Source: Modicisalibacter sp033446685 (GTDB taxonomy: Bacteria; Pseudomonadota; Gammaproteobacteria; Pseudomonadales; Halomonadaceae). From it: DNA of 64,000 nucleotides. Position 1 is the first letter of the stretch. Every line of letters starts with the position of its first letter. The translations under genes and the position numbers were made by a program. Where the stretch lies: NCBI RefSeq assembly GCF_033446685.1, contig NZ_JAWQLY010000007.1, positions 1 to 64,000 of the forward strand. The letters are read 5' to 3'. The notes beneath the pieces are model-generated. The model was not told the DNA's origin. It saw nothing but the letters and a program-made list of their open reading frames with translations, and ran no database searches. Below are positions 26,719 to 34,658 of this stretch, piece by piece.

Positions 26719-28382
26719 TGCGGAGCAGCGCGCACAAACTCGATGTACCGCTGTGGTTGGGCGCACTCGCCTGGCTGGCAGTGGTCGGCATGGGGCTGGC
26801 CAGCCTGGCGGCGCTGCTCTCGCGGGTCACGCTGGGCGATGTCGCCGCGCTGTGGCGCGACCCCTATCTGATGGGCGTGGTGCGCTTCACGCTTACCCAG
26901 GCCATGCTGTCGACGCTGATGAGCGTCGCCCTGGCGCTACCGGTGGCAATTGCCCTGGCGCGCCGCCCGCGCTTCCCCGGTCGGCGGCTGTTGGTGCGCA
27001 CCATGGAACTCTCGCTGGTGATACCCACGCTGATCGCGCTGTTCGGACTGGTGGCGGTGCACGGCCGCCAGGGCTGGGCGGCGCCGCTGTGGCAGGCGCT
27101 GACCGGCGGGAGCGCTGGCTATCTCTATGGCTTGTCGGGGATCGTGCTGGCCCACGTATTCTACAACCTGCCGCTCAGCGCGCGGCTGCTGCTCCAGGCG
27201 CTCGAGCGTCAACCCGAGGCCAACTGGCGACTGGCCGCCCAGCTCGGCCTGACCCGGCGGGCGATCTGGCGGGCGCTGGAGTGGCCGGTGATCCGGCGGG
27301 TGCTGCCGCGCCTGGCGGCACTGGTGTTCACGCTGTGTTTCACCAGCTTCGCCATCGTCATGACACTGGGCGGTGGGCCGCGGGCGACCACGCTCGAGGT
27401 CGCGCTCTACCAGGCGCTCAAGTTCGAGGGCGATCTGGCCCAGGCGGCCTTGCTGGCACTGGTCCAGTTGACCATCTGCCTGTCGCTGTGGGCGCTGGCG
27501 CTGCGTCATGGCGGCGCCACGCAGCTCATCGCCGCCAGTGCGCGACGCATGCCGCTTGGACGCTGGTGGCGGCGCGATGCGCTGGGCATCACGCGCTACC
27601 TGGATGCGTTGTGGCTGGCGGGGCTGGCGCTGTTGCTGCTGCCGCCGTTGGTGGCGGTGGTCGTCGCCGGGCTGGGCGGCTTGCCGGACTTGGTCTCGAG
27701 TGGCTCCTCGCTATGGCCGGCGACCGCGCTGAGTCTAAGCATGGCCACGGGAGCCGGCGTCGGCGCGCTGCTGGTGGCACTGACGCTGCTGGCGGGCAGC
27801 GCCCAACTGCATCGCCGGGAGCGTAGTGGGGCGGCTGCGCTGATGGAGGGTGGTGGCCAGCTGATTCTGGTGATACCCGCGCTGGTGCTGGGCACCGGGC
27901 TGTTCCTGTTGCTGCGGCCGAGCCTGGGAGGCGGCTGGCAGGGTTATGCACTGGTGGTGCTGGTGAATGCCTGCATGGCGCTGCCGTTCGCCATGCAGGT
28001 GCTCAGGGGCGCTTTGTTCGATGCGCCGGTGGCCCAGCGCCGGCTGGCCGACCAGTTGGGCATCCATGGTATCGCGCGCTGGCGCTGGCTGGTGTGGCCG
28101 AGGTTGCGGCGCCCGCTGGGGTTGGCGCTGGCCTATGCGATGACGCTGTCGCTGGGCGACTTCAGCGTGATCGCGCTGTTCGGCAGCCCCAGCCGGCCGA
28201 CCCTGCCGATGCTGCTCTATCAGCAACTGGGCGGCTATCGCTGGCAGGGCGCCGCCGCCACGGCGCTGGTGTTGCTGGTGGTGGTGGTGGCGGTATTTGC
28301 GCTGCTCGAGCGATTGTCCCGCCGCTTGCCGCGTTATCGCCAATCCCGTTACTGGCCGACCGGAGCCCGACGTCATGCTTGA
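26718..28382 (+). CDS. thiP: Thiamine ABC transporter permease
   Basis: The inner-membrane permease of the thiamine importer. The product is about 554 residues with some 12 hydrophobic segments in two homologous halves, as in FbpB/ThiP-type fused permeases. Each half has an EAA-like cytoplasmic loop: LAAQLGLTRRAIWRALEWPVI in the first half and LADQLGIHGIARWRWLVWPRL in the second. The likely start is GTG at 26718, which shares one base with the thiB stop (TAGTG); GTG at 26694, inside thiB, is the alternative. The stop lies eight bases into thiQ. Confidence 0.9.
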   Translation: MRSSAHKLDVPLWLGALAWLAVVGMGLASLAALLSRVTLGDVAALWRDPYLMGVVRFTLTQAMLSTLMSVALALPVAIALARRPRFPGRRLLVRTMELSLVIPTLIALFGLVAVHGRQGWAAPLWQALTGGSAGYLYGLSGIVLAHVFYNLPLSARLLLQALERQPEANWRLAAQLGLTRRAIWRALEWPVIRRVLPRLAALVFTLCFTSFAIVMTLGGGPRATTLEVALYQALKFEGDLAQAALLALVQLTICLSLWALALRHGGATQLIAASARRMPLGRWWRRDALGITRYLDALWLAGLALLLLPPLVAVVVAGLGGLPDLVSSGSSLWPATALSLSMATGAGVGALLVALTLLAGSAQLHRRERSGAAALMEGGGQLILVIPALVLGTGLFLLLRPSLGGGWQGYALVVLVNACMALPFAMQVLRGALFDAPVAQRRLADQLGIHGIARWRWLVWPRLRRPLGLALAYAMTLSLGDFSVIALFGSPSRPTLPMLLYQQLGGYRWQGAAATALVLLVVVVAVFALLERLSRRLPRYRQSRYWPTGARRHA

Positions 28383-29022
28383 GTGTCGCGAGTTGAGTTT
28401 CCATTACCGACGCGCCGATCCCGGCGAGACGCCGGATTTCTGCTTCGACCTGGCTCTCGCGCCCGGTGAGTGCCTGGCGGTGCAGGGCCCCTCGGGGGGC
28501 GGCAAGAGCACGCTGTTGAGTCTGATCGCCGGTTTTCTCGACCCTTCGTCGGGCTGGTTGAGCTGGCAAGGCGATGCCTGGCACGACCTGCCCCCCTGGC
28601 AGCGTCCGCTGACCACGGTCTTCCAGGAGCACAATCTGTTCGAGCACCTGCCGGTGTGGGCCAACGTGGGGCTCGGCCTGGCGCCCGATCTCAAGCTCGA
28701 TGCCGCCGCACACCGGCGCATTCGCGACGGGCTCGAAGGCGTGGGCCTCGGGGGCCTGCACGATCGACTACCCGATGCGCTGTCGGGCGGCCAGCGTCAA
28801 CGCGTGGCGTTATTGCGCGCGCTGCTGCGCGAACAGCCGCTGCTGTTGCTCGACGAACCGTTCAGTGGTCTGGATAGCGACAACCGGCAGCATCTATGGA
28901 GGCTGGTACGCGAACAGCAACGACGCGGGGTGGCGGTCCTGCTGGTCAGCCACGACAGCGAGGATATCCGCGCGTTGGCCGATCGGCGCCTTTCCCTGAT
29001 CGAGGGACGGTTGACGACATAG
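28375..29022 (+). CDS. thiQ: Thiamine ABC transporter ATP-binding protein
   Basis: The ATPase of the thiamine importer. The product is 215 residues. Walker A is GPSGGGKST, the Q-loop is in TTVFQEHNLF, the signature is LSGGQRQRVAL, Walker B is LLLLDEPFSGLD and the switch His is in LLVSHDSED. The short length with no C-terminal regulatory domain is normal for ThiQ. The start overlaps thiP by eight bases. A strong GC hairpin lies about 75 bases after the stop. Confidence 0.93.
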   Translation: MLECRELSFHYRRADPGETPDFCFDLALAPGECLAVQGPSGGGKSTLLSLIAGFLDPSSGWLSWQGDAWHDLPPWQRPLTTVFQEHNLFEHLPVWANVGLGLAPDLKLDAAAHRRIRDGLEGVGLGGLHDRLPDALSGGQRQRVALLRALLREQPLLLLDEPFSGLDSDNRQHLWRLVREQQRRGVAVLLVSHDSEDIRALADRRLSLIEGRLTT

Positions 29023-29095
29023 GTCGCGCTCAAAATGGACGGAAGCAGTTGGACGGGAGTAGGTGGACAAGGCCGGTAGTGAAGTGTGTAGCCGA

Positions 29096-29119
29096 CCGAG
29101 CGGCCCCGAGGCCGCTCGG
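29096..29119. terminator. GC-rich hairpin between thiQ and the Ser/Gly-rich gene
   Basis: CCGAGCGGCC (29096-29105) pairs perfectly with GGCCGCTCGG (29110-29119) around CCGA. There is no T run on either strand, so it may be a weak or factor-assisted terminator for the converging thiQ and secreted-protein genes. Confidence 0.45.
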
Positions 29120-29129
29120 AACGGGTTGA

Positions 29130-29528
29130 TTATTCGCTGCTGCCGCCACCGGTCGTGCCGCCGCCGGCTGAACCGCTGCCGCTGCCGCTATCGCTACCAC
29201 TGTCACCGTTCCCGCCACTGTCGGTGCCGGCATCGGTGCCGGTGCCGCTTTGGCTGGAGCCCGAGCCGCTGCCGGCGCTCGTTCCCTCACTAGAGTCGCT
29301 TTCGCTGCCTTCGCCAAGGCTTTCTTCTTGCGGACATTGGCCACTGTCATCCTGAGCCGTCTCCGCGCACTCCTGGGACATGCTGCCGCTCCCCGACCCG
29401 CTCATGCCCTCCCCGGAGGCGCCGGTGGATTCGCTGGCGAGTGCGCTCCCTGCGGTCAGCAGTCCCGTCAACAGTAAAGACGATGCAAAGACGTGCAGCT
29501 TGGTCGTTTTCTTGGTTGCAGATTCCAT
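29130..29528 (-). CDS. Small secreted Ser/Gly-rich acidic protein
   Basis: I do not recognise this family. The product is 132 residues. A clear Sec signal peptide has basic TKKTTK, a hydrophobic run FASSLLLTGLLTAG and an Ala-Leu-Ala cleavage site near residue 31. The mature part is built almost wholly of Ser, Gly, Asp, Glu and Thr, with two cysteines at 54 and 65 that could form a disulphide. The tail is SG/DSG repeats ending GGGTTGGGSSE. ATG at 29528 has AAGGAG seven bases upstream; TTG at 29534 is a weaker option. Low complexity suggests a disordered, highly acidic periplasmic or extracellular protein, plausible in high salt. It is divergent from ilvD. Confidence 0.72.
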   Translation of the reverse strand: MESATKKTTKLHVFASSLLLTGLLTAGSALASESTGASGEGMSGSGSGSMSQECAETAQDDSGQCPQEESLGEGSESDSSEGTSAGSGSGSSQSGTGTDAGTDSGGNGDSGSDSGSGSGSAGGGTTGGGSSE

Positions 29529-29836
29529 GAACAACTCCTTGATCGTAGAAATCTTGCCAGGTGGGACGAGTCGTCGGGCACTGATGGCCCTTCGACTGAC
29601 GCTGTTTCCGTCGCGTCATTTTTCACAATAGTGCCACTCCACAACGCGCGCCATGACAATCTGCGGCGTCGCTCTAGGGGCCGGCCCGCTGGTCTCGGCT
29701 GGGGAGACATGACAGAATCGTCAGCCCACCTGGACACAACTGCAGACCATCCAGCCCCGCCCTGGCGGGGCTCGCCGGGCCGCTGTCAGCGATTGACCGG
29801 CTACGGTAGAAGATGGCTAGCCAAGACGAGGATCGC
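29529..29836. other. Divergent intergenic region between the Ser/Gly-rich gene and ilvD
   Basis: About 300 bases without a supported gene. It must hold promoters for both directions but no convincing -35/-10 pair was found. AGCCCCG (29753-29759) and CGGGGCT (29766-29772) form a hairpin in the ilvD leader. No leader peptide rich in branched-chain residues, as used for ilv attenuation, was seen. Confidence 0.45.
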
Positions 29837-31681
29837 ATGCCCGAGTATCGCTCACGTACCACGACCGCTGGCCGTAACATGGCCGGTGCCCGCGCCCTGT
29901 GGCGTGCCACCGGGATGAACGACGAAGACTTCCACAAGCCGATCGTAGCCGTCGCCAACTCCTTCACCCAGTTCGTGCCCGGTCACGTCCATCTCAAGGA
30001 TATGGGCCAACTGGTGGCCCGCGAAATCGAGAAGGCCGGCGGGGTGGCCAAGGAGTTCAATACCATCGCCGTCGACGACGGCATCGCCATGGGTCACGAC
30101 GGCATGCTCTATTCGCTGCCGAGCCGCGACATCATCGCCGACAGCGTCGAGTACATGGTCAATGCCCACTGCGCCGATGCGCTGGTGTGCATCTCCAACT
30201 GCGACAAGATCACTCCGGGGATGCTGATGGCGGCGATGCGCCTCAACATTCCCACGATCTTCGTCTCCGGCGGCCCGATGGAGGCCGGCAAGACCAAGCT
30301 GCTCGATCACGGCCTCGATTTGATCGATGCCATGGTCTCGGCCGCCGACGACAAGTACAGCGACGAGGAGATCGCCGAGATCGAGCGCAGCGCCTGCCCG
30401 ACCTGCGGCAGCTGTTCGGGAATGTTCACCGCCAATTCGATGAACTGCCTGGCCGAGGCGCTGGGCCTGGCACTACCCGGCAACGGCACCGCGCTGGCGA
30501 CCCACAGCGACCGCCGTCGCCTGTTCGAGCAGGCCGGGTGGCGCATCGTCGAACTGGCCAAGCGCTACTACGAGAATGATGAGGCGCACCTGCTGCCGCG
30601 GGCGATCGGCTCCAAGGACGCCTTCAAGAATGCCATGACCCTGGATATCGCCATGGGCGGCTCGACCAACACCATCCTGCATCTGCTGGCGGCGGCCCAG
30701 GAGGCCGAGATCGACTTCACCATGGCCGACATCGACCGGCTGTCACGTGAGGTGCCACAGTTGTGCAAGCTGGCGCCCAACACCCAGCAGTATCATATCG
30801 AGGACTGCCATCGCGCCGGCGGCATCATGGGCATACTCGGCGAGCTCGATCGCGCCGGGGTACTCAATACCGCGGTGCCCACGGTCTACGGCGATAGCCT
30901 GGCCGAGGCGCTGGACACCTGGGACATCATGCGCAACCCGACGCCCGAGGTGGTCGAGTTCTTCAAGGCCGGGCCCGGCGGTGTGCGCACCCAGCAGGCG
31001 TTCTCGCAGTCGGCACGCTGGCCGAGCCTCGACGGCGATCGCGCCACGGGCTGCATCCGCGATCTCGCCCACGCCTTCTCCCGCGAGGGCGGACTGGCGG
31101 TGCTCTACGGCAACATCGCCGAGAATGGCTGCGTGGTGAAGACCGCCGGCGTCGACGAGTCGGTGCTGGTCTTCGAAGGTCCGGCGCACGTGGTCGAGTC
31201 CCAGGACCAGGCAGTCGAGCATGTGCTCGAAGGCCGGGTCAAGGCGGGCGAGGTGGTGGTCATACGCTACGAGGGGCCGAAGGGCGGGCCGGGCATGCAG
31301 GAGATGCTCTATCCCACCTCCTATCTCAAGTCCAAGGGGCTGGGCAAAGCCTGCGCACTGCTGACCGATGGGCGCTTTTCGGGCGGCACCTCGGGACTGT
31401 CGATCGGTCACGTCTCGCCCGAGGCGGCGGCGGGCGGGGCGATCGGCCTGGTCGAGAACGGCGATCTGATCCGCATCGACATTCCCCGGCGAACCATCGA
31501 CGTGCAATTGAGCGACGCCGAGTTGGCGCGCCGCCGCGAAGCGATGGAAGCGCGCGGGCGCGAGGCCTGGAAGCCGGTCATTCAGCGCGTACGCAAGGTA
31601 TCCGCGGCGCTCAAGGCCTATGCCTTGCTGGCGACTTCGGCCGACCGCGGCGCAGTGCGCGATCTCTCCAAGCTCGATTGA
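29837..31681 (+). CDS. ilvD: Dihydroxy-acid dehydratase
   Basis: Dehydrates 2,3-dihydroxy-isovalerate and -methylvalerate to the keto acids that give valine, leucine and isoleucine. The product is 614 residues, matching E. coli IlvD. Iron-sulphur cysteines lie in CISNCDKITPGM and CPTCGSCSGMF, and the substrate region in TANSMNCLAEALG. ATG at 29837 starts MPEYRSRTTTAGRNMAGARALWRATG-like sequence as in E. coli and has GAGG upstream; the frame is open 24 bases further up. It stands alone, not with other ilv genes, as is common outside the enterics. Confidence 0.97.
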   Translation: MPEYRSRTTTAGRNMAGARALWRATGMNDEDFHKPIVAVANSFTQFVPGHVHLKDMGQLVAREIEKAGGVAKEFNTIAVDDGIAMGHDGMLYSLPSRDIIADSVEYMVNAHCADALVCISNCDKITPGMLMAAMRLNIPTIFVSGGPMEAGKTKLLDHGLDLIDAMVSAADDKYSDEEIAEIERSACPTCGSCSGMFTANSMNCLAEALGLALPGNGTALATHSDRRRLFEQAGWRIVELAKRYYENDEAHLLPRAIGSKDAFKNAMTLDIAMGGSTNTILHLLAAAQEAEIDFTMADIDRLSREVPQLCKLAPNTQQYHIEDCHRAGGIMGILGELDRAGVLNTAVPTVYGDSLAEALDTWDIMRNPTPEVVEFFKAGPGGVRTQQAFSQSARWPSLDGDRATGCIRDLAHAFSREGGLAVLYGNIAENGCVVKTAGVDESVLVFEGPAHVVESQDQAVEHVLEGRVKAGEVVVIRYEGPKGGPGMQEMLYPTSYLKSKGLGKACALLTDGRFSGGTSGLSIGHVSPEAAAGGAIGLVENGDLIRIDIPRRTIDVQLSDAELARRREAMEARGREAWKPVIQRVRKVSAALKAYALLATSADRGAVRDLSKLD

Positions 31682-31714
31682 GCTGAGCGGACCGCTTCGC
31701 GGCTTGCAAAGTAA

Positions 31715-31738
31715 GACCCGCGGCGCAGGCCGCGGGTC
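31715..31738. terminator. Hairpin downstream of ilvD
   Basis: GACCCGCGGC (31715-31724) pairs with GCCGCGGGTC (31729-31738) around GCAG, a perfect 10-bp stem. No T run follows, so termination is uncertain. Confidence 0.45.
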
Positions 31739-31834
31739 CTGGAATTCCGACACAAGCATGTCGCGCTGATTCGTCACATTACTATCGCTGATCGTCGCTG
31801 CGCTTTGTATCCTGGCTAACCACAACGACAGCTA

Positions 31835-31945
31835 TCACGCGGCCTGGCGGGCGTCTTCGGTAGCCTCATCCTCGAGCGCTTCGAGCTGGCATTCGATGAC
31901 ATACCATACGTTCAGCAATTCCAGACTTTCTTCGCAACAACACAT
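31835..31945 (-). CDS. Possible 36-residue Cys-containing small protein
   Basis: A short frame begins ATG at 31945 with GGGAG nine bases upstream and encodes 36 residues. It starts MCCCEESLELLNVWYVIECQ and ends in an acidic helix, LEALEDEATEDARQAA. Three consecutive cysteines plus a fourth could bind metal, but no family is recognised. The frame is open upstream to 32143, but that extension overlaps the ydgJ-like start and looks non-coding. The surrounding interval 31682-32126 is otherwise empty and AT-richer than its neighbours. The acidic helical tail and ribosome site argue for a real gene; the small size argues for caution. Confidence 0.4.
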   Translation of the reverse strand: MCCCEESLELLNVWYVIECQLEALEDEATEDARQAA

Positions 31946-32126
31946 CGTCGCTATCTCCCGGTCGAGTGGATAAAACTTGCACCGCTCACTTACAGTGGGC
32001 AGTAATGAGTATGGCTGCTTAGACCAAGGTCGACATGACGTTTCTTTGAACGTTTTTCGATAGCCAACGTAGTCTTTTGCATAAGCCCGCAGGGCACGAT
32101 GGCCTGTATTGGACAAGGAGGAATCA

Positions 32127-33203
32127 ATGAGGGAGTCGTTCAACGTCGGACTGGTGGGCTACGGCTTTGCCAGCCAGACATTCCATGTGCCGCTGATTCG
32201 TGCCACCCCCGGGCTCGAACTGGTGGCGGTGTCGTCGAGCGATGCCGCCAAGGTGCATGCCGATCTGCCGGACGTCGCAGTGGAGGCCAGCCCGCAGGCG
32301 TTGTTTGCGCGCAGCGATATCGACCTGGTGGTCATCCCCACGCCCAACGAGACGCACTACCCGCTGGCCAAGGCGGCGCTCGCCGCCGGCAAGAATGTGG
32401 TGGTCGACAAACCCTTCACCATAACCTTAAGCGAGGGGCGCCAGCTCAAGAACCAGGCCGAGAACGCCGGCAAATTGCTGTCGGTTTTCCACAACCGGCG
32501 CTGGGACAGCGATTTCATGACGGTGCGCGACCTGCTCAAGGAGCGCACGCTGGGGCGCGTGGTGCACTTCGAATCGCACTTTGATCGCTTTCGACCCGAA
32601 GTTCGTCAACGCTGGCGCGAGCAGGCCAAGCCGGGGGCGGGGATCTGGTACGACCTGGGGCCGCATCTGCTCGATCAGGCGCGCGCCTTGTTCGGCATGC
32701 CCCAGGCGATCCTGCTCGATCTCGTCCAGCGCCGCGATGGCGCTCAGGTGGACGACGATTTCCATGCCCTGCTCGACTACGGCAATTGTCGCGTCATTCT
32801 GCATGCGGCGACGCTGGTGGCATCCGAGTCGCCGCGTTTCGCGATTCACGGGACGGCCGGCAGTTACGTCAAGTACGGCCTCGACCCGCAGGAGGATCGC
32901 CTTAAAGCCGGCGAGACACCGGCACCGCAGTGGGGCGAGGATCCGCGCAACGGCACCCTGACCCTGCGTGACGGGGACGGGGAAGACGCGCCGCTGGTCA
33001 GCCGCGAGCAGCCGACCCGCCCCGGCGACTACCTGGCCTATTACGCCGGGATCCGCGATGCATTACGCGGTCAGGGCAGCAATCCGGTGCCACTCGACGA
33101 GGCGCTGGCGGTCATGCAGCTTATCGAGGCAGGGCTGGACAGTTCGCGACAGCAACGCTGGGTGCGCATCAAGGAGGGCGGCCTCAACAAGCTGCGTGGA
33201 TAG
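32127..33203 (+). CDS. ydgJ: Gfo/Idh/MocA oxidoreductase, YdgJ-like
   Basis: An NAD(P)-dependent sugar or inositol dehydrogenase; E. coli YdgJ and B. subtilis IolW relatives act on scyllo-inositol. The product is 358 residues. The Rossmann motif VGLVGYGFASQTFH is at the N terminus and the conserved EKP-type motif appears as VVVDKPFT. SVFHNRRWDSDF and GIWYDLGPHLLDQA (probable catalytic Asp and His) and GTAGSYVKYGLDPQEDRLK are nearly identical to E. coli YdgJ. ATG at 32127 has GGAGG five bases upstream. It is a single gene with a strong terminator. The native substrate cannot be read from sequence. Confidence 0.9.
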   Translation: MRESFNVGLVGYGFASQTFHVPLIRATPGLELVAVSSSDAAKVHADLPDVAVEASPQALFARSDIDLVVIPTPNETHYPLAKAALAAGKNVVVDKPFTITLSEGRQLKNQAENAGKLLSVFHNRRWDSDFMTVRDLLKERTLGRVVHFESHFDRFRPEVRQRWREQAKPGAGIWYDLGPHLLDQARALFGMPQAILLDLVQRRDGAQVDDDFHALLDYGNCRVILHAATLVASESPRFAIHGTAGSYVKYGLDPQEDRLKAGETPAPQWGEDPRNGTLTLRDGDGEDAPLVSREQPTRPGDYLAYYAGIRDALRGQGSNPVPLDEALAVMQLIEAGLDSSRQQRWVRIKEGGLNKLRG

Positions 33204-33231
33204 CAGCGGCTCGGTCTAGTTCGAAGCTATC

Positions 33232-33259
33232 AAGAACCCCGGCATATGCCGGGGTTCTT
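33232..33259. terminator. Intrinsic terminator after the ydgJ-like gene
   Basis: AAGAACCCCGGCAT (33232-33245) pairs perfectly with ATGCCGGGGTTCTT (33246-33259), followed by T. Confidence 0.85.
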
Positions 33260-33319
33260 TGCGTTTGGACCCTTTTTTCGAATCACGCCAGGGCGGTAGG
33301 ACCAATCCAGCGGGAATAT

Positions 33320-33357
33320 AGTTAGCGTGCAATCGTTGTTGCTAACTAAAAGTTAGC
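33320..33357 (+). promoter_or_regulatory. Three phased AGTTAGC sites upstream of a secreted-protein gene
   Basis: AGTTAGC occurs at 33320-33326, inverted (GCTAACT) at 33341-33347 and again direct at 33351-33357. Centres are 21 and 10 bases apart, so all three lie on one face of the helix. The last two form a perfect dyad around AAA. They are about 130 bases before the ATG at 33491, a typical activator position. The rest of the 33204-33490 interval holds the ydgJ terminator and no gene. Confidence 0.55.
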
Positions 33358-33490
33358 TTGCTATCATGTTTTCCATCGATGAGGCGCCACGAACGCCGAG
33401 TCCGATGGCCAACCGATCCGTTTGTCGTCATGCCGAAAGCGGCGCAATCCGATCACTTGGTCACGTGTCTTTCAAAAGGAGATGAGCAAC

Positions 33491-33817
33491 ATGAAAAGCG
33501 TAAATAGCCTGTCACTGACTTCCCTGCTGCTGGCTTCATCACTGGCCTTTTCCGGCGCCGCGCTTGCCCAGTCGGGCAGCCTGGTACTCGATCACGGTCT
33601 GGATCATGGCCATCAGGTTCCGCCGGCCTATCCGGCCCAGGATGTCCGCAACACGGCCATTAACCTGGATAGCCAGTCGACGGTCGTCGAGCGCGGCGTG
33701 AGCCTGGTGCCTGACGGCGGTATCGATGCCAAGCAGCATCGCACAGGTGAGGCCGTGCGTGTGGACACGCGTACCGCCTACAACACCAGCCCGCTGGTGC
33801 GCGATAGCGGCGTATAA
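33491..33817 (+). CDS. Secreted protein with three LVxDxGVD repeats (copy A)
   Basis: No known family recognised. The product is 108 residues with a Sec signal peptide ending GAALA near residue 26. The mature part holds three copies of a short motif: LVLDHGLD at 31-38, LVPDGGIDA at 72-80 and LVRDSGV at the very end (102-108). GHQVPPAYPA is at 40-49. A convergent neighbour (34049-34429) has the same three motifs and the same GH-VPP-PA segment in the same order, so the two are paralogues, although A is less acidic. ATG at 33491 is chosen because AAGGAG is nine bases upstream; ATG at 33482 touches that site. Likely periplasmic or extracellular; function unknown. Confidence 0.78.
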   Translation: MKSVNSLSLTSLLLASSLAFSGAALAQSGSLVLDHGLDHGHQVPPAYPAQDVRNTAINLDSQSTVVERGVSLVPDGGIDAKQHRTGEAVRVDTRTAYNTSPLVRDSGV

Positions 33818-33869
33818 ACGAGCAAGTGCCGCATTGGCATCAATCGCCTAGCGCTTGGTGGAGCAGAAT

Positions 33870-33901
33870 GAAAAAACCTCGGCCACTGCCGAGGTTTTTT
33901 C
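33870..33901. terminator. Bidirectional intrinsic terminator after copy A
   Basis: GAAAAAACCTCGGC (33870-33883) pairs with GCCGAGGTTTTTTC (33888-33901) around CACT, with six A and six T on the two sides. Confidence 0.9.
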
Positions 33902-33917
33902 ATGGGGGAGAAGGGAT

Positions 33918-33995
33918 TCAAGGACGATTGGAAACGATGTGGTCGTCTTCGCCGTCGACGCCCTTGTCGTCGACCAGCGCTCGCTGCGCGCCCAC
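33918..33995 (-). pseudogene. C-terminal remnant of a third LVxDxGVD protein
   Basis: Read on the minus strand, the 24 codons before TGA at 33918-33920 encode GAQRALVDDKGVDGEDDHIV followed by SNRP. This carries the family motif (LVDDKGVDG) at the same distance from the stop as in copy B, which ends LVEDDGVDT plus about ten acidic residues. Upstream in this frame come the terminator of copy B and then a stop codon, with no signal peptide. It is therefore best read as the tail of a former third paralogue lying between copies A and B. The match is short, so chance is possible but unlikely given the location. Confidence 0.55.
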
Positions 33996-34022
33996 GAAAA
34001 ACCCCGGCCGGAGCCGGGGTCT
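33996..34022 (-). terminator. Intrinsic terminator of copy B
   Basis: On the minus strand ACCCCGGC and GCCGGGGT (34001-34008 and 34013-34020) form a stem around a four-base loop, followed by five T. Confidence 0.8.
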
Positions 34023-34048
34023 TGGATACACCGTAGAGCTTTAGAAAA

Positions 34049-34429
34049 TTACGGCGCTTCTTCGTCGATCCTGTCTTCTTTGGTATCGACGCCATCGTCT
34101 TCGACGAGTTCCTCGTCGTTATAGGTCGTCTGGTCGCCTTCCTGCGCGCCGGAATCACTGTCGCGCGCCTTGAGGGCATCGACGCCGTCATCGTTAGCTA
34201 CTTCGCTTTCCTGGGTTGCGGTGCTGTTCGTGCTGCCATCGACGGAAGACGAGTTGGTCTGCTCGGCGGGCTTTTTCGGTGGCACATTGTGCCCTTCGAC
34301 GCCCGCTTCGACGCCACTATCCGGTGCGACTTCCGAGGTTTCCTGAGCCACGGCGGTGCCCGAAAGGGCCAGCAGCGAAGCCAGCAGAGCAGAGCTAAGG
34401 GTCAGTGAGAGTCCTTTCATATTCATCAT
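34049..34429 (-). CDS. Secreted acidic protein with three LVxDxGVD repeats (copy B)
   Basis: No known family recognised. The product is 126 residues with a Sec signal peptide ending AVA near residue 28. Motif copies are VAPDSGVEA (34-42), VANDDGVDA (77-85) and LVEDDGVDT (108-116), with GHNVPPKKPA at 46-55. Motif order and the TTYNDEELVEDDGVD end line up with TAYNTSPLVRDSGV of the convergent copy A. The regions between motifs are rich in Ser, Thr, Asn, Asp and Glu, giving a strongly acidic, probably disordered chain. D-x-D/G patterns might bind calcium, but no canonical EF-hand or RTX repeat is present. The start is the ATG at 34429, seven bases after AGGAGG; several other ATGs are close. The 230 bases upstream contain an ACAGAAG/CTTCTGT dyad. 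Confidence 0.78.
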   Translation of the reverse strand: MMNMKGLSLTLSSALLASLLALSGTAVAQETSEVAPDSGVEAGVEGHNVPPKKPAEQTNSSSVDGSTNSTATQESEVANDDGVDALKARDSDSGAQEGDQTTYNDEELVEDDGVDTKEDRIDEEAP

Positions 34430-34658
34430 GGTCATACCTCCTTGCATGGTCATTTTCCTGTCCTGCGGATGAAGCGTCGCTAATTCAACCTCCGATCATT
34501 GCACGACAGCTTGGTGTCCTCATTGCACCTATACAGAAGCTAGACACTGAAAGGTCTTCTGTAAAGGAATGGGCGTGGAACAAAAGCCGTTCCTGCTTGT
34601 TACTTCGCGGTTTAAGTATCAGCAGGCTAGTCAAACAATGATGACATTTCAACGGCGG

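Noticed and set aside
29753..29772. ilv-type attenuator before ilvD
   Set aside because: There is a hairpin, but no leader peptide with clustered Ile, Val or Leu codons and no T run.
31946..32143. N-terminal extension of the small Cys-containing protein
   Set aside because: It would overlap the divergent ydgJ-like start and has no ribosome site; the internal ATG at 31945 is better.
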